A stretch of 64,000 nucleotides of DNA from Phenylobacterium parvum (GTDB lineage Bacteria > Pseudomonadota > Alphaproteobacteria > Caulobacterales > Caulobacteraceae). Positions 39,398-47,738 of the stretch are shown here, in pieces. Position numbers and translations under genes: made by a program. Positions within the stretch are counted from its first letter, which is position 1; each line of letters begins with the position of its first letter. The notes under the pieces were generated by a model. It saw only the letters and a list, made by a program, of their open reading frames with translations. It ran no database searches and had not been told where the DNA came from. The stretch is from assembly GCF_003150835.1 (NCBI RefSeq), contig NZ_CP029479.1, positions 2,269,501 through 2,333,500 on the forward strand. Direction: 5' to 3'.

Positions 39398-40560
39398 CTC
39401 TTCACTCCCAGGAGGTTGCGGGCGACCACCATGCGGTGGACTTCGGAGGGCCCGTCGTAGATTCGCATGTTGCGGATGCTGGCCGCCATCAGGTGCAGGG
39501 GCAGTTCCTTGGTCATGCCCATGGCGCCGAAGCACTGCATGACATTGTCCAGGACCTCCCAGGCCATCTCGGTGGCGAAGACCTTGATCATCGAGATCTC
39601 GTTCTTCACGTCCTGGCCCTGGTCCAGCTTCCAGGCGCAGTGATAGGTCATCAGTCGCGCGGCGTGGATCTTGGTCGCGGCGTCGGCGGCCCACCACTGC
39701 ACCGCCTGGCGCTGGGACAGGGGCTGGCCGAAGGTGACGCGCTGGGGGGCGTACTCGATCATCATGTCGAGGGCCCGCTGGGCGAGGCCGATGCACCAGG
39801 CGGCCATCTCGATGCGGCGGGTGCCGAGGCGCACCTGCATGGGGGCGAAGCCCTGCCCCTCGACGCCCAGCAGCTTCCAGCCCGGGACGCGGACGTCGTC
39901 GAGGGCGATCTCGTAGGTGAAGGCGCCGGCCAGCATGGGGATGCGGCGCAGGATCTTGAAGCCGGGCGTGTCCCTGTCGACCAGGAAGGCGCTCATGCCG
40001 CCGCGGGAGCCCTTGGCCTTGTCGGTCACGGCCATGACGATGGTGAAGTCGGCCTGCTCGGCCCGGCTGGTCCAGATCTTCCGGCCGTTGAGGATCCAGT
40101 CGTCGCCGTCGCGCTCGGCCCGGGTGGTCATGCCCGCCGGGTCGGCGCCCGCGCCAGGTTCGGAAATACCGATGGCGCTGATGGTCTTGCCCGCCGCGTA
40201 GGGGGCCAGGTAGGCCTCACGCTGGCGCTCGTTCACCGTGGCCATCAGCATGCGCAGGTTCGGGGAGTCCGGCGGCAGGGTGTAGGGCGTGATGGTCGAG
40301 CCCATGGCCTCGTTGACGCCGATCAGGGCCACCTGGGGCAGGTCGAAGCCGCCGACGTCCTCCGGGGCGTCCAGGCCCCACAGGCCCATCTTCTGCGAGA
40401 CCTCGTCGATCCGGGCCCGCTCCTCAGGCGAGAGCCAGATCCCCTGCCCGGCCGCGTCCCGGGCCAGGACCGCGCCCTCGAGGGGGATGAGCTCCTCGCG
40501 GACGAAGCGCTCGGCGAGGTCCTTGAGCATCCGGTGCTCTTCGGAAAGCTGAAAGTCCAT
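39394..40560 (-). CDS. Acyl-CoA dehydrogenase family protein
   Basis: 388 residues. MDFQLSEEHRMLKDLAERFVREEL begins the helical N-domain. AIGISEPGAGADPAGMTTRAE is the FAD-contacting beta-domain motif. QVRLGTRRIEMAAWCIGLAQRALD, VTFGQPLSQRQAVQWW and CFGAMGMTKELPLHLMAASIRNMRIYDGPSEVHR complete the family. It introduces a double bond into an acyl-CoA thioester with electrons to ETF. It is the first gene of a two-gene operon with the hydratase, and diverges from a CoA transferase gene 75 bases away, suggesting shared control of one pathway. Confidence 0.93.
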   Translation of the reverse strand: MDFQLSEEHRMLKDLAERFVREELIPLEGAVLARDAAGQGIWLSPEERARIDEVSQKMGLWGLDAPEDVGGFDLPQVALIGVNEAMGSTITPYTLPPDSPNLRMLMATVNERQREAYLAPYAAGKTISAIGISEPGAGADPAGMTTRAERDGDDWILNGRKIWTSRAEQADFTIVMAVTDKAKGSRGGMSAFLVDRDTPGFKILRRIPMLAGAFTYEIALDDVRVPGWKLLGVEGQGFAPMQVRLGTRRIEMAAWCIGLAQRALDMMIEYAPQRVTFGQPLSQRQAVQWWAADAATKIHAARLMTYHCAWKLDQGQDVKNEISMIKVFATEMAWEVLDNVMQCFGAMGMTKELPLHLMAASIRNMRIYDGPSEVHRMVVARNLLGVKR

Positions 40561-40635
40561 GAGGCGGTCTCCTCCCGGCTTGCGCCATCCGCTGGGGCGA
40601 TCATAACGGCGGAAACGGCCAAGGGGAGACACGAC

Positions 40636-41853
40636 GTGGCGGAAACCCGGGAACTTGCGACGACGGCGACGGGCCCGCTGGCGGGAATCCGCATCCTGGA
40701 CCTGACCAGCGTGGTCTTCGGCTCCTATGCGACCCAGATCCTGGGCGACCAGGGGGCCGAGGTGTTCAAGATCGAGGACCCGGGTTCCGGGCGCGGCGAC
40801 GGCGGCGACATCATGCGCTGGGCCGGCCACGTGCCCGAGGGCGCGCCCCGGGACCTGGGCCCGATCTTCCTGACCATCAACCGCAACAAGCGCTCGGTGG
40901 TGGTGGACATGAAGGACCCGGCGACCAAGCCGCTGATGGAGGCCCTGATCCGCTCGTGCGAGGTCTTCGCCACCTCCATCCGCTACGAGGGCCTCAAGCG
41001 CCTGGGCCTGGCCTACGAGGATGTCCGCGCCCTGCGTCCGGACGTCGTCTATGTCCACGCGGCGGGCTATGGCTCGGAGGGGCCCTATGCCGGCGAGCCG
41101 GCCTATGACGACCTGATCCAGTCGGCCTCCGGCCTGGCCGACCTCCTGCCGCGCACGGACGGGAACCCCACGCCGCGCATCCTGCCGACCCTGGTCGCCG
41201 ACAAGGTCTCGGGCCTGTTCATGAGCCAGGCCATCACCGCCGGCCTCCTGCACCGCGAGCGCACCGGCGAGGGCCAGTTCATCGAGGTGCCCATGCTGGA
41301 GTGCATGACCAGCTTCACCCTGGTCGAGCACCTCTACGACCACGCCTTCGACCCGCCCATCGGCCAGTGGGCCTACCAGCGCGTGGCCAATCCCAACCGC
41401 CGGCCCTACCAGACGAAGGACGGCTACATCGGCCTGTTGCCCTACACGGACAAGCAGTGGGACCAGTTCTTCGCCGCCGCCGGCATGGCCGAGAGCTTCG
41501 GCAAGGACCCGCGGTTCTCCGACTACGCCACCCGCGGCAAGCACATCCAGGAGCTCTATGGCCTGGTCGGCGAGGTCACCCAGACCAAGACGACCCAGGA
41601 GTGGCTGGACCTCCTCAAGCCCCTGTCCATCCCGGTGGTGCGCACCGCCCGGCTGGACGACCTGCCCGACGACCCGCACCTGTCCGCCGTGGGCTTCTTC
41701 GAGCGCCACGAGCACCCGCACGCCGGTCCGTATCTCGCCATGAAGCCGCCGGTGAAGTTCGCCGCCTCGCCCAGCAACATCCGCCGCCACCCGCCCCGCC
41801 TGGGCGAGCACACCGACGAGGTCTGGGCGGAGCTGGGTCTGGAGAAGCCGTGA
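40636..41853 (+). CDS. CaiB/BaiF family class III CoA-transferase
   Basis: 405 residues. LAGIRILDLTSVVFGSYATQILGDQGAEVFKIEDP is the family N-terminus, LTINRNKRSVVVDMKDP follows, and AYDDLIQSASG contains the likely catalytic aspartate. RRPYQTKDGYIGLLPYTDKQWDQFF is also typical. It moves CoA between carboxylic acids without free intermediates, probably activating the substrate of the divergent dehydrogenase/hydratase pair. GTG 40636 has AGGGGAG eight bases upstream. Confidence 0.92.
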   Translation: MAETRELATTATGPLAGIRILDLTSVVFGSYATQILGDQGAEVFKIEDPGSGRGDGGDIMRWAGHVPEGAPRDLGPIFLTINRNKRSVVVDMKDPATKPLMEALIRSCEVFATSIRYEGLKRLGLAYEDVRALRPDVVYVHAAGYGSEGPYAGEPAYDDLIQSASGLADLLPRTDGNPTPRILPTLVADKVSGLFMSQAITAGLLHRERTGEGQFIEVPMLECMTSFTLVEHLYDHAFDPPIGQWAYQRVANPNRRPYQTKDGYIGLLPYTDKQWDQFFAAAGMAESFGKDPRFSDYATRGKHIQELYGLVGEVTQTKTTQEWLDLLKPLSIPVVRTARLDDLPDDPHLSAVGFFERHEHPHAGPYLAMKPPVKFAASPSNIRRHPPRLGEHTDEVWAELGLEKP

Positions 41854-41871
41854 GGGGATGGCGGAGGGGCC

Positions 41872-42118
41872 GGTGACCCCCTATAAGTCGGCTTCACCGA
41901 CAGCTCCCCCTGGGGGGAGCAATTGAGCGCTCTAATTCCTCCCCCAAGGGGGAGGTGGACCGCGCAGCGGGCCGGAGGGGGTCTGCGGCGAGGGGGATTG
42001 ACCCCCTCACCGACCTTCGGTCGGAGCTCCCCCTTGGGGGAGCAATGGGTTCCATAATTCCTCCCCATCAGGGGGAGGTGGACCGGGACGCCAGTCCCGG
42101 GACGGAGGGGGTCTCCCG
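41872..42118. repeat. Intergenic mosaic repeat, two paired units
   Basis: The 313-base gap between the CoA transferase and the P-loop kinase is filled by two pairs of half-units. One is CTCCCCCTGGGGGGAG with CCTCCCCCAAGGGGGAGG, the next is CTCCCCCTTGGGGGAG with a diverged CATCAGGGGGAGG half. Variable hairpins separate them. No gene is evident. Confidence 0.88.
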
Positions 42119-42166
42119 AGCCGCCATGGGTTAGGGGACTGTGTTCCAGCGAAGAAGGAAGGCCTG

Positions 42167-42712
42167 ATGCGCATCTCGATCATGGGGGTTTCCGGGGCGG
42201 GCAAGTCGACCCTGGCCGCCAGCCTGGCTGAGCGGCTCGGCCTGGAGCGGGTCGAGCTGGACGCCCTGAACTGGCTGCCGGGCTGGCGCGACCTACACAG
42301 CGAGGACCCTCAGGCCTTCGTCGACCGGGTGGAGGCCGCCACACGGGGCGAGAGATGGGTCACCGACGGCAACTACACCATCTGCCAGGACCTTATCTGG
42401 AGCCGGGCCACCGACGTCATCTGGCTGGACTATCCCCTCTCGGTCAGCATGCCGCGGCTCCTAAGGCGCACGCTGAACCGGGCGGTCACGGGGCGCGAGC
42501 TGTGGGGAACGGGCAACCGCGAGCACTTCACCCGCTGGTTCGACAAGGACCATCCGGTCTGGTTCACCCTGCGCCATCGCACCCGGGCGAACGCCAAGCG
42601 CGAGGCGCGGTTCGCGGACCCGAAGTGGGCGGGCCTGCGCCTTCACCGGGTGAAGTCGCCCCGGGAGGCCGAAGCCCTGCTGGAGCGGATGGCGGCGGAC
42701 GCCCGGGCATGA
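42167..42712 (+). CDS. P-loop kinase-like protein (adenylate kinase/FlaR-like family)
   Basis: 181 residues. The P-loop GVSGAGKST is at residues 7-15. VELDALNWLPGWRD and WVTDGNY are shared with small topology-modulation/FlaR-like proteins annotated as AAA or adenylate-kinase-like. LRRTLNRAVTGRELWGTGNRE may form the lid. The substrate is unknown, and the family is named from sequence resemblance rather than demonstrated function. The start has GAAGGAAGG eight bases upstream. It ends facing a terminator of the convergent entericidin gene. Confidence 0.8.
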   Translation: MRISIMGVSGAGKSTLAASLAERLGLERVELDALNWLPGWRDLHSEDPQAFVDRVEAATRGERWVTDGNYTICQDLIWSRATDVIWLDYPLSVSMPRLLRRTLNRAVTGRELWGTGNREHFTRWFDKDHPVWFTLRHRTRANAKREARFADPKWAGLRLHRVKSPREAEALLERMAADARA

Positions 42713-42743
42713 AAAAGCCCGGCCGCCTTGCGGGCGACCGGGC
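42712..42743 (-). terminator. Rho-independent terminator of the entericidin gene
   Basis: On the complementary strand GCCCGGTCGCC pairs with GGCGGCCGGGC (one mismatch) around a CGCAA loop and is followed by TTTTT. It lies 30 bases after the entericidin stop codon and touches the stop of the convergent P-loop kinase gene. Confidence 0.9.
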
Positions 42744-42772
42744 GGTTCCGGAGGCGAAAAGTCCCTTTCGGG

Positions 42773-42922
42773 TTACTTCTTGACGCCGTCCTTGGCCTCG
42801 TCCGCCGTCTTGGTGACGGCGCTGCCGGCGGCCTGGACGTCCTTGCCGACGCCCGCGATGGTGTTGCAGCCGGCCACGGCGAGGGTCGCCGCGGCGGCCG
42901 CGAGGATGAGGATCTTGCGCAT
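42773..42922 (-). CDS. Entericidin-type small lipoprotein
   Basis: 49 residues: MRKILILAAAAATLAVAGC forms a lipoprotein signal peptide with the lipobox VAGC, and the mature part NTIAGVGKDVQAAGSAV then TKTADEAKDGVKK matches the entericidin A/B family. Entericidin B is a bacteriolytic, envelope-located lipoprotein linked to stationary-phase stress in enterobacteria; the role in this lineage is not known. AAAGGA lies eight bases before the ATG, and a strong terminator follows the stop codon. It is a monocistronic gene. Confidence 0.9.
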   Translation of the reverse strand: MRKILILAAAAATLAVAGCNTIAGVGKDVQAAGSAVTKTADEAKDGVKK

Positions 42923-43009
42923 GTCGGCCATCCTTTGCCTGAGCCTGAAAACTGTCGTCCCTTAGGCTCCCGCTTTGGTTAACAGACGCTGAACAGGAGG
43001 CGGTGAGGC

Positions 43010-43184
43010 CGTTGACCTCCGCCCAGGCTTCGCCGGGAGCTCCCCGTTGGGTGAGCAATGGCTCCCTAATTCCTCCCCCCAGGGGGAGGTGGCCCGCGAA
43101 TGCGGGCCGGAGGGGGTCAGCTGAGCCGCCGTTGACCCCCTCACCGCGCTGCGCGCGGAGCTCCCCCTTGGGGGAGCAATGGCG
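43010..43184. repeat. Intergenic mosaic repeat reaching the DUF35 gene stop
   Basis: Two head-to-tail pairs with CTCCCCGTTGGGTGAG (diverged) and CTCCCCCTTGGGGGAG palindromes, plus a CCCGCGAATGCGGG hairpin. The last unit ends two bases before the stop codon of the DUF35 gene, so the repeat abuts coding sequence. Confidence 0.88.
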
Positions 43185-43186
43185 CT

Positions 43187-43597
43187 TCAGGCCGGACGGA
43201 AGACCGGCGCCGGAGGGCCGCCCTCGGTGGGCTGGAAGCGCACCTTCACCCTCTGGCCGATCTTCAGGCTGTCCGGGTCGCAGTCCACGAAGTTGGTCAG
43301 CACCGCCGGGCCCTCGTCGAGGGTGACGTAGCCGATCACGTAGGGACCCGTGGGCGAGCGCCGCATGATGGAGAAGGTGTAGATCACGCCCTCCCCGGGG
43401 CTCTCCTCCCACACGGTGTCGTCCGAGGCGCAGAAGGGGCAGATGGCCCGGGGGTACCAGTGCGCCTTGCCGCAGGCGGTGCAGCGCTTGATCAGGAACC
43501 GGCCCTCGGCGGCGGCGTCCCAGAAGGGCTTGGACTCGACGGTGACGGCGGGGGCGGGAATGGCCCGGCCGGCCGGCTTGGCTTCAGCTTCGCTCAT
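43187..43597 (-). CDS. DUF35 OB-fold/Zn-ribbon protein, thiolase partner
   Basis: 136 residues. A rubredoxin-like zinc ribbon with CTACG near 39-43 and CPFC near 53-56 precedes an OB fold (GVIYTFSIMRRSPTGPYVIGYVTLDEGPAVLTNFVDCD). Such proteins form complexes with SCP-type thiolases and supply part of the active architecture for acyl-CoA cleavage or condensation. It starts four bases after the thiolase stop codon, so both are made together. Both CxxC pairs are intact. Confidence 0.93.
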   Translation of the reverse strand: MSEAEAKPAGRAIPAPAVTVESKPFWDAAAEGRFLIKRCTACGKAHWYPRAICPFCASDDTVWEESPGEGVIYTFSIMRRSPTGPYVIGYVTLDEGPAVLTNFVDCDPDSLKIGQRVKVRFQPTEGGPPAPVFRPA

Positions 43598-43601
43598 CGT
43601 C

Positions 43602-44789
43602 CTACTCCCGCTCGAGGATGACCGTGGCCGCGCCGTGGCGCGTGCCGAGGGACCCGCCCGTGCCGTGGGCGATGGCCAGGTCGCAGTTGGCCACCTGGAC
43701 CTTGGGGTGGGCCTCGCCGCGCAGCTGGCGCACCGCCTCGATGACCTTGGTGATGCCGCCCCGGTTGGTGGGGTGGTTGTTGCACAGGCCGCCGCCGTCG
43801 GTGTTGAAGGGCAGCTTGCCGACGCCCGAGATCAGGTTGCCGTCGGCCACGAAGCGCCCGCCCTGGCCCTTGGGGCAGAAGCCCAGGTCCTCGAGCTGCA
43901 TCAGCACGGTGATGGTGAAGCTGTCGTAGATGGAGGCGTACTTGATGTCGGCGGGGGTGACGCCGGCCTCCTCGAAGGCCCGGGGACCGGACCAGACCGC
44001 GCCGGAATAGGTCAGGTCCAGGCCGTGGCCGCCGCTGGGGCCCTTGGGCGCCTCGCCGGCGCCGATCACCTTGACCTTCGGCCGGTTCAGGCTGCGGGCC
44101 ACCTCGGGCGAGGTGACGATAAGGGCGCCGCCGCCGTCGGTGACGACGCAGCAGTCCAGGAGGTGCAGGGGATCGGCGATCATCCGCGAATTGACGACGT
44201 CCTCGACGGTGACCACGTCCTTCAGGAAGGCGTGCTCATTCCACTGGGCGTGGTGGCTGGCGGCCACCTTGATCCAGGCCAGCTGCTCGGAGGTGGTGCC
44301 GTACTCGTGCATGTGGCGCATGGCGCACATGCCGTAGGTGTTGTGGGTCGAGCCGCCGTAGATGTTCTCGAAGCCGGCCTCGGGCGGGCCGTCGGACAGC
44401 TGGCCGGGACGCGCGCCGCCGCCGCCGGGGCGGCCGCCCTGGCCCTGGCGCGGACGCCCGGCCAGGGTGATCAGGGCCACCTGGCACTTGCCGGCGGCGA
44501 TGGCCTGGGCGGCATGGCCCACGTGCAGGATGTAGGAGGAGCCGCCGGTCTCCGTGGAGTCCAGGTGGCGGACATTGCGCAGGCCCATGTAGTCGACCAT
44601 GGACATGCCGCCGAAGCCCGGCGCGTCGCCGGCGCAGAAGTAGCCGTCGACGTCGTCGAATGACAGGCCGGCGTCGGCCAGGGCGCCGCGGGCGCTCTCG
44701 AAATGCAGCTGGGCGCTGGTCTTGTCGGGGGCGTCGCGGGTGGGATGCTCCCACGCCCCCATGATGTAGGCCTTGCCTTTGAGGCTCAT
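43602..44789 (-). CDS. SCP-x-like thiolase family protein
   Basis: 395 residues. The fold is recognisable from SLKGKAYIMGAWEHPTRDAPDKT, a cysteine in GYFCAGDAP, HAAQAIAAGKCQVALITLAG, VVTDGGGALIVTSPEVA, the loop FNTDGGGLCNNHP and the C-terminal HGTGGSLGTRHGAATVILE. The usual active-site cysteine context DGYF/C...TGGSSYILH is typical of SCP2-type members acting on branched or cyclic acyl chains. It probably cleaves a beta-ketoacyl-CoA together with the DUF35 partner. AGGGGAGGAAG precedes the ATG. The acyl-CoA dehydrogenase and CoA transferase nearby suggest one pathway. Confidence 0.9.
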   Translation of the reverse strand: MSLKGKAYIMGAWEHPTRDAPDKTSAQLHFESARGALADAGLSFDDVDGYFCAGDAPGFGGMSMVDYMGLRNVRHLDSTETGGSSYILHVGHAAQAIAAGKCQVALITLAGRPRQGQGGRPGGGGARPGQLSDGPPEAGFENIYGGSTHNTYGMCAMRHMHEYGTTSEQLAWIKVAASHHAQWNEHAFLKDVVTVEDVVNSRMIADPLHLLDCCVVTDGGGALIVTSPEVARSLNRPKVKVIGAGEAPKGPSGGHGLDLTYSGAVWSGPRAFEEAGVTPADIKYASIYDSFTITVLMQLEDLGFCPKGQGGRFVADGNLISGVGKLPFNTDGGGLCNNHPTNRGGITKVIEAVRQLRGEAHPKVQVANCDLAIAHGTGGSLGTRHGAATVILERE

Positions 44790-44861
44790 CTTCCTCCCCT
44801 TCCGGTGTGCTTCCGCCGGTTTGACCGGCAGGGCTTACCGCGCCCCGGCGAACGGGGAAAG

Positions 44862-44963
44862 CCCCGAGGCGGGCGAAGCCCGGTGAGGGGGTCGACGGCG
44901 ACTCAGGAGACCCCCTCCGGCCCGCTGCGCGGTCCACCTCTCCCTGATGGGGGGAGGAATTGG
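44862..44963. repeat. Intergenic mosaic repeat, degenerate pair
   Basis: A reversed half (GAAGCCCGGTGAGGGGGTC) is followed by a forward half (GACCCCCTCCGGCCCGCTG) ending in GGGGGGAGGAATT. The first unit has lost its CTCCCCC palindrome. It lies in the 283-base divergent gap upstream of the thiolase and DUF2092-like genes, the only copy at two 5' ends. Confidence 0.8.
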
Positions 44964-45072
44964 AGGGCGGCCATAACCCGGGCAGATAGGGCTCTTGCCA
45001 ATTGCCCAATACCGGACTGTGCGCGGCGGGCGCAGGGTGCAGGCTCGTCTTGCAGCCTCCACAGGACATCCG

Positions 45073-45849
45073 ATGCCTCGTCCCCGAACCCTCCTCCTCG
45101 CCGCCGCCCTTGCGGGCGCGATGGCGCCCCAGGCCGTCCTGGCGGCCTCGCCGCCGAAGACGCCGGCGCCCGCCGCCGCCCCTGCGCTCGACCCCGCGGC
45201 GGCCGCGGCCCTGGACCGCATGGGCGCCTACCTGCGCTCGCTCAAGGCCTTCGACGTCCATGTCGAGACCGCCAGCGACGTCATCCTGAACAGCGGCCAG
45301 CGCATCCAGACCGAGCGCACCGTCGACTACGCCGTCGAGACGCCGAACCGCCTCGCCGCCCGGATCGAGGGCCCGCGCGGGGTGGTGAACCTCACCTATG
45401 ACGGCGCGGCCTTCACCGTCGCCGGCGAGGACGGCTACTACGCCCAGGCGCCCCTGACCGGCTCGATCTCCACCCTGCTCGGCAAGGCCTACACGGCCTA
45501 CGGGATCGACTTTCCCCTGCAGGACCTGTTCCGCTGGGGCGATCCCTCGGCGGTGACGCCCAGGCCGAGCGAGGGCTTCCGCGTCGGCTCGGCGAAGGTC
45601 GGCGGCGTGGCGACCGACCACTACGCCTTCCGCCAGCCGGGCGTCGACTTCCAGGTCTGGATCGACCAGGGCGACAAGCCCCTGCCCCGCAAGATGGTCA
45701 TCACCTCCCTGACCGACCCCGCCCAGCCCCAGTACGTGGCGGTGATGAGCTGGAACCTGGCCCCCCGCCACGCGGACGGCCAGTTCACCTTCAAGCCCGC
45801 GCCCGGCGCGAAGAAGATCCGGTTCCGCGACGAACCGGCCGCGAAGTGA
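45073..45849 (+). CDS. Exported DUF2092-like protein
   Basis: 258 residues. A signal peptide ([19 protein letters not shown]) is followed by a proline/alanine linker and a domain with AAAALDRMGAYLRSLKAFDVHVETASDVIL, VDYAVETPNRLAARIEGPRGVVNLTYDG and DHYAFRQPGVDFQVWIDQGDKPLPRKMVIT. This is the layout of periplasmic DUF2092 proteins, related to LolA-like lipoprotein carriers. Function is unknown; a beta-barrel half-shell that binds lipid is inference. AGGA lies six bases before the ATG. The glycine-rich exported protein follows and probably shares its mRNA. Confidence 0.75.
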   Translation: MPRPRTLLLAAALAGAMAPQAVLAASPPKTPAPAAAPALDPAAAAALDRMGAYLRSLKAFDVHVETASDVILNSGQRIQTERTVDYAVETPNRLAARIEGPRGVVNLTYDGAAFTVAGEDGYYAQAPLTGSISTLLGKAYTAYGIDFPLQDLFRWGDPSAVTPRPSEGFRVGSAKVGGVATDHYAFRQPGVDFQVWIDQGDKPLPRKMVITSLTDPAQPQYVAVMSWNLAPRHADGQFTFKPAPGAKKIRFRDEPAAK

Positions 45850-45860
45850 GGAGACCCCGC

Positions 45861-46436
45861 ATGCGCATCCGAACCCTTCACCTGATGGCGCCGGTCCTGG
45901 CCCTGGCGGTCATCCTGCCGGCCGAGGCCTTCTCCCAGGCGCGCGGCGCCGCCCGGGGCGGTGCGCCCGTCGCCCGCGCGGCGGTCGGGCCCGGCCCGGC
46001 CAAGCGCGTCGAAGGCCCCCGCGACGTTCGCTCCTCGGCCCGCTCCAGCGTCAACGCCCCGGGCCGCGGCAACGTCAATGTCGGCAGCGGCGGCAACACC
46101 GTGGTGGTCAACAACGGCCGGCCCATGGACCAGCGCCGCTACGGCGCCCCGCCTCCGGGCTACCGGTCCGGCGGCTACTACTATGGCGGCGGCTACTACT
46201 ATGACGACGACGACAACGAGTTCCTCGAGTTCGTCGGCAAGACCGCGGCGGTGACCGCCGGGGCGGCCATCGTCGGCTCCATCATCACCAGCAAGCCGAC
46301 CGACAGCAATGGCGGCGACTGCAAGGAGCAGATGTCCGGCGGGCAGGTCTACCTCTACTGCAACGGCAAGTACTACCAGCCGGTCCAGACCAGCGGCGGC
46401 ACGGCCTACCAGGTGGTGAACGCCCCGCCGAAGTAG
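45861..46436 (+). CDS. Exported glycine/tyrosine-rich small protein, unknown
   Basis: 191 residues. A signal peptide (LMAPVLALAVILPAEAFSQA) precedes a low-complexity part rich in Arg, Gly, Asn and Pro, then a YYYGGGYYYDDDDNEF segment. A hydrophobic glycine/alanine helix (TAAVTAGAAIVGSIITS) follows, and a C-terminal domain with two cysteines (GDCKEQMSGGQVYLYCNGKYYQPV) that may form a disulphide. I recognise no function; the C-terminal motif resembles other exported proteins with a Y-x-x-CNGxYY end. ATG 45861 has GAGGAG seven bases upstream, better than a GTG at 45846. Confidence 0.7.
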   Translation: MRIRTLHLMAPVLALAVILPAEAFSQARGAARGGAPVARAAVGPGPAKRVEGPRDVRSSARSSVNAPGRGNVNVGSGGNTVVVNNGRPMDQRRYGAPPPGYRSGGYYYGGGYYYDDDDNEFLEFVGKTAAVTAGAAIVGSIITSKPTDSNGGDCKEQMSGGQVYLYCNGKYYQPVQTSGGTAYQVVNAPPK

Positions 46437-46515
46437 GCCCCGGGCGCGGAAAAGGGCTGGCGCGGCGGGCGGCGGCGGGGCATCGATCCGCCGACCCCTC
46501 TTGCGGAGACGCCCC

Positions 46516-46998
46516 ATGCCCACCCTCGCCGACCTCTGCGACGCCCACGAGGACGTGATCGAGGTCTGCCACGTTCCCTTCCGCGACTTCGGCGGCCGCG
46601 CGGCCTTTTCCGGCCCGATCCGCACCGTGCGCTGCTTCGAGGACAACGCCCTGGTCAAGCAGGCCCTGTCCGAGCCCGGCGATGGCGCGGTGCTGGTGGT
46701 GGACGGCGGCGGCTCCCTGCGCCGGTCCCTGCTGGGCGACAACCTCGCCGCCGACGCCGTGCGGAACGGCTGGGCCGGGGTGGTGGTGTTCGGCGCCGTG
46801 CGCGACACGGCCGAGCTCGCCGGCATGGACCTGGGGATCAAGGCCCTGGGGACCTGCCCCATGCGCACGGTCAAGCGCGGCGAGGGCCTGCGCGACGCCC
46901 CCGTCGCCTTCGGCGGCGTGGTCTTCGTGCCCGGCGACATCCTCCACGCCGACGAGGACGGCCTGGCCGTGCTGCCGGTGGAGGACGACGAGGCCTAG
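46516..46998 (+). CDS. RraA/MenG-like protein
   Basis: 160 residues. TLADLCDAHEDVIEVCHVPFRDFGG, GAVLVVDGGGSLRRSLLGDNLAADAVRNGWAGVVVFGAVRDTAEL and LGTCPMRTVKRGEG match the RraA family. Members either inhibit RNase E or act as 4-hydroxy-4-methyl-2-oxoglutarate aldolases. The G-D-N-L and R-D-T motifs of the active cleft are intact, so the aldolase-like activity is possible; the two roles cannot be separated here. GCGGAGACG lies upstream of the ATG. The gene is followed by tRNA-Ser. Confidence 0.88.
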   Translation: MPTLADLCDAHEDVIEVCHVPFRDFGGRAAFSGPIRTVRCFEDNALVKQALSEPGDGAVLVVDGGGSLRRSLLGDNLAADAVRNGWAGVVVFGAVRDTAELAGMDLGIKALGTCPMRTVKRGEGLRDAPVAFGGVVFVPGDILHADEDGLAVLPVEDDEA

Positions 46999-47094
46999 GG
47001 GCCCGGCGCTCAGCCGGGCTTGCCTCCGCCCGGCGCCATCGCTAGTTTCCGCGCCTCGCCCTCACCGGCCCCCTCCGGGGCGCCGTTCCTCGTC

Positions 47095-47184
<90 letters not shown>

Positions 47185-47227
47185 CCCTTGTTTGAAAAAT
47201 AAGGGAAATACGCCGCCGAATTGGTCG

Positions 47228-47250
47228 GGTCCCACTTTCGGTCCCACTTT
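47228..47250. repeat. 11-bp direct repeat after tRNA-Ser
   Basis: GGTCCCACTTT occurs at 47228 and again at 47240, period 12, about 45 bases after the tRNA. On the complementary strand it would read as GTESGT-like codons, as at the end of some integrases, but no integrase gene is present. Confidence 0.7.
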
Positions 47251-47281
47251 GGGTGCCGAATTAAGTGCGAATTGCCAATTT

Positions 47282-47434
47282 CTACGCTGCGCGCTTCTCC
47301 ACGGCAGGCACAGAGCGAGCGATTTTCTCGGCTACAGCTTTGAGCGTCTTTTCGTCTAGCCTCTGCTTTCGGTCGGTGGAGAACGTCTCGCGCACAAGCC
47401 GTTCAGCCTCGGCTAGAATTTCCGTTTGCGACAT
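47282..47434 (-). CDS. Small 50-residue protein, third gene of the tRNA-adjacent operon
   Basis: 50 residues, MSQTEILAEAERLVRETFST onward, ending VEKRAA; charged and helical. Its ATG at 47434 lies inside the 3' end of the preceding gene (32-base overlap) and has a very strong GAGGAGG site seven bases upstream, which argues that it is really translated. No cysteine, membrane helix or known domain is visible. I do not recognise a family. It and its two partners could form a small functional set of unknown purpose. Confidence 0.65.
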   Translation of the reverse strand: MSQTEILAEAERLVRETFSTDRKQRLDEKTLKAVAEKIARSVPAVEKRAA

Positions 47435-47738
47435 CTCCGTCCTCCTCAATCTGCGTCCAGAGACGATCGATAATCAGGTTGGTGAAGTAGCGAAACCAGT
47501 ATTTTGGTTTCAGCTTCTTCATAGCCAGCTGGGCCTGAAGCGGCTCGTCCACTTCGACCAGTGGCAAGAGGGTTTTGGCCAGATCGTCGGGGCGGATGGT
47601 CGTGCCAGACGGTAGTGTCGCCTTGAGGAACGCATGGGTCCTCTTAACGGTCGCAAGCCAGGTCGCCTGACTTGTCAAGAAGAACGCAATCAGACCCGCT
47701 GCTTCGAGCTTTTGCTCCTCGTCGAGGGTAAGGGCCAT
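47403..47738 (-). CDS. Hypothetical protein, second gene of the tRNA-adjacent operon
   Basis: 111 residues, MALTLDEEQKLEAAGLIAFF onward. The N-terminal half is helical (LIAFFLTSQATWLATVKRTHAFLKATL). Later come LLPLVEVDEPLQAQLAMKKLKPKYWFRYF and an acidic C-terminus. No known domain is recognised. The ATG overlaps the stop of the upstream membrane protein by one base (TGATG), the clearest sign of a shared operon. Base composition is lower in GC than the surrounding chromosome. Confidence 0.65.
   Translation of the reverse strand: MALTLDEEQKLEAAGLIAFFLTSQATWLATVKRTHAFLKATLPSGTTIRPDDLAKTLLPLVEVDEPLQAQLAMKKLKPKYWFRYFTNLIIDRLWTQIEEDGDVANGNSSRG

Noticed and set aside
47185..47210. Terminator after tRNA-Ser
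   Set aside because: A CCCTT/AAGGG stem exists but is only five pairs with no T-run.
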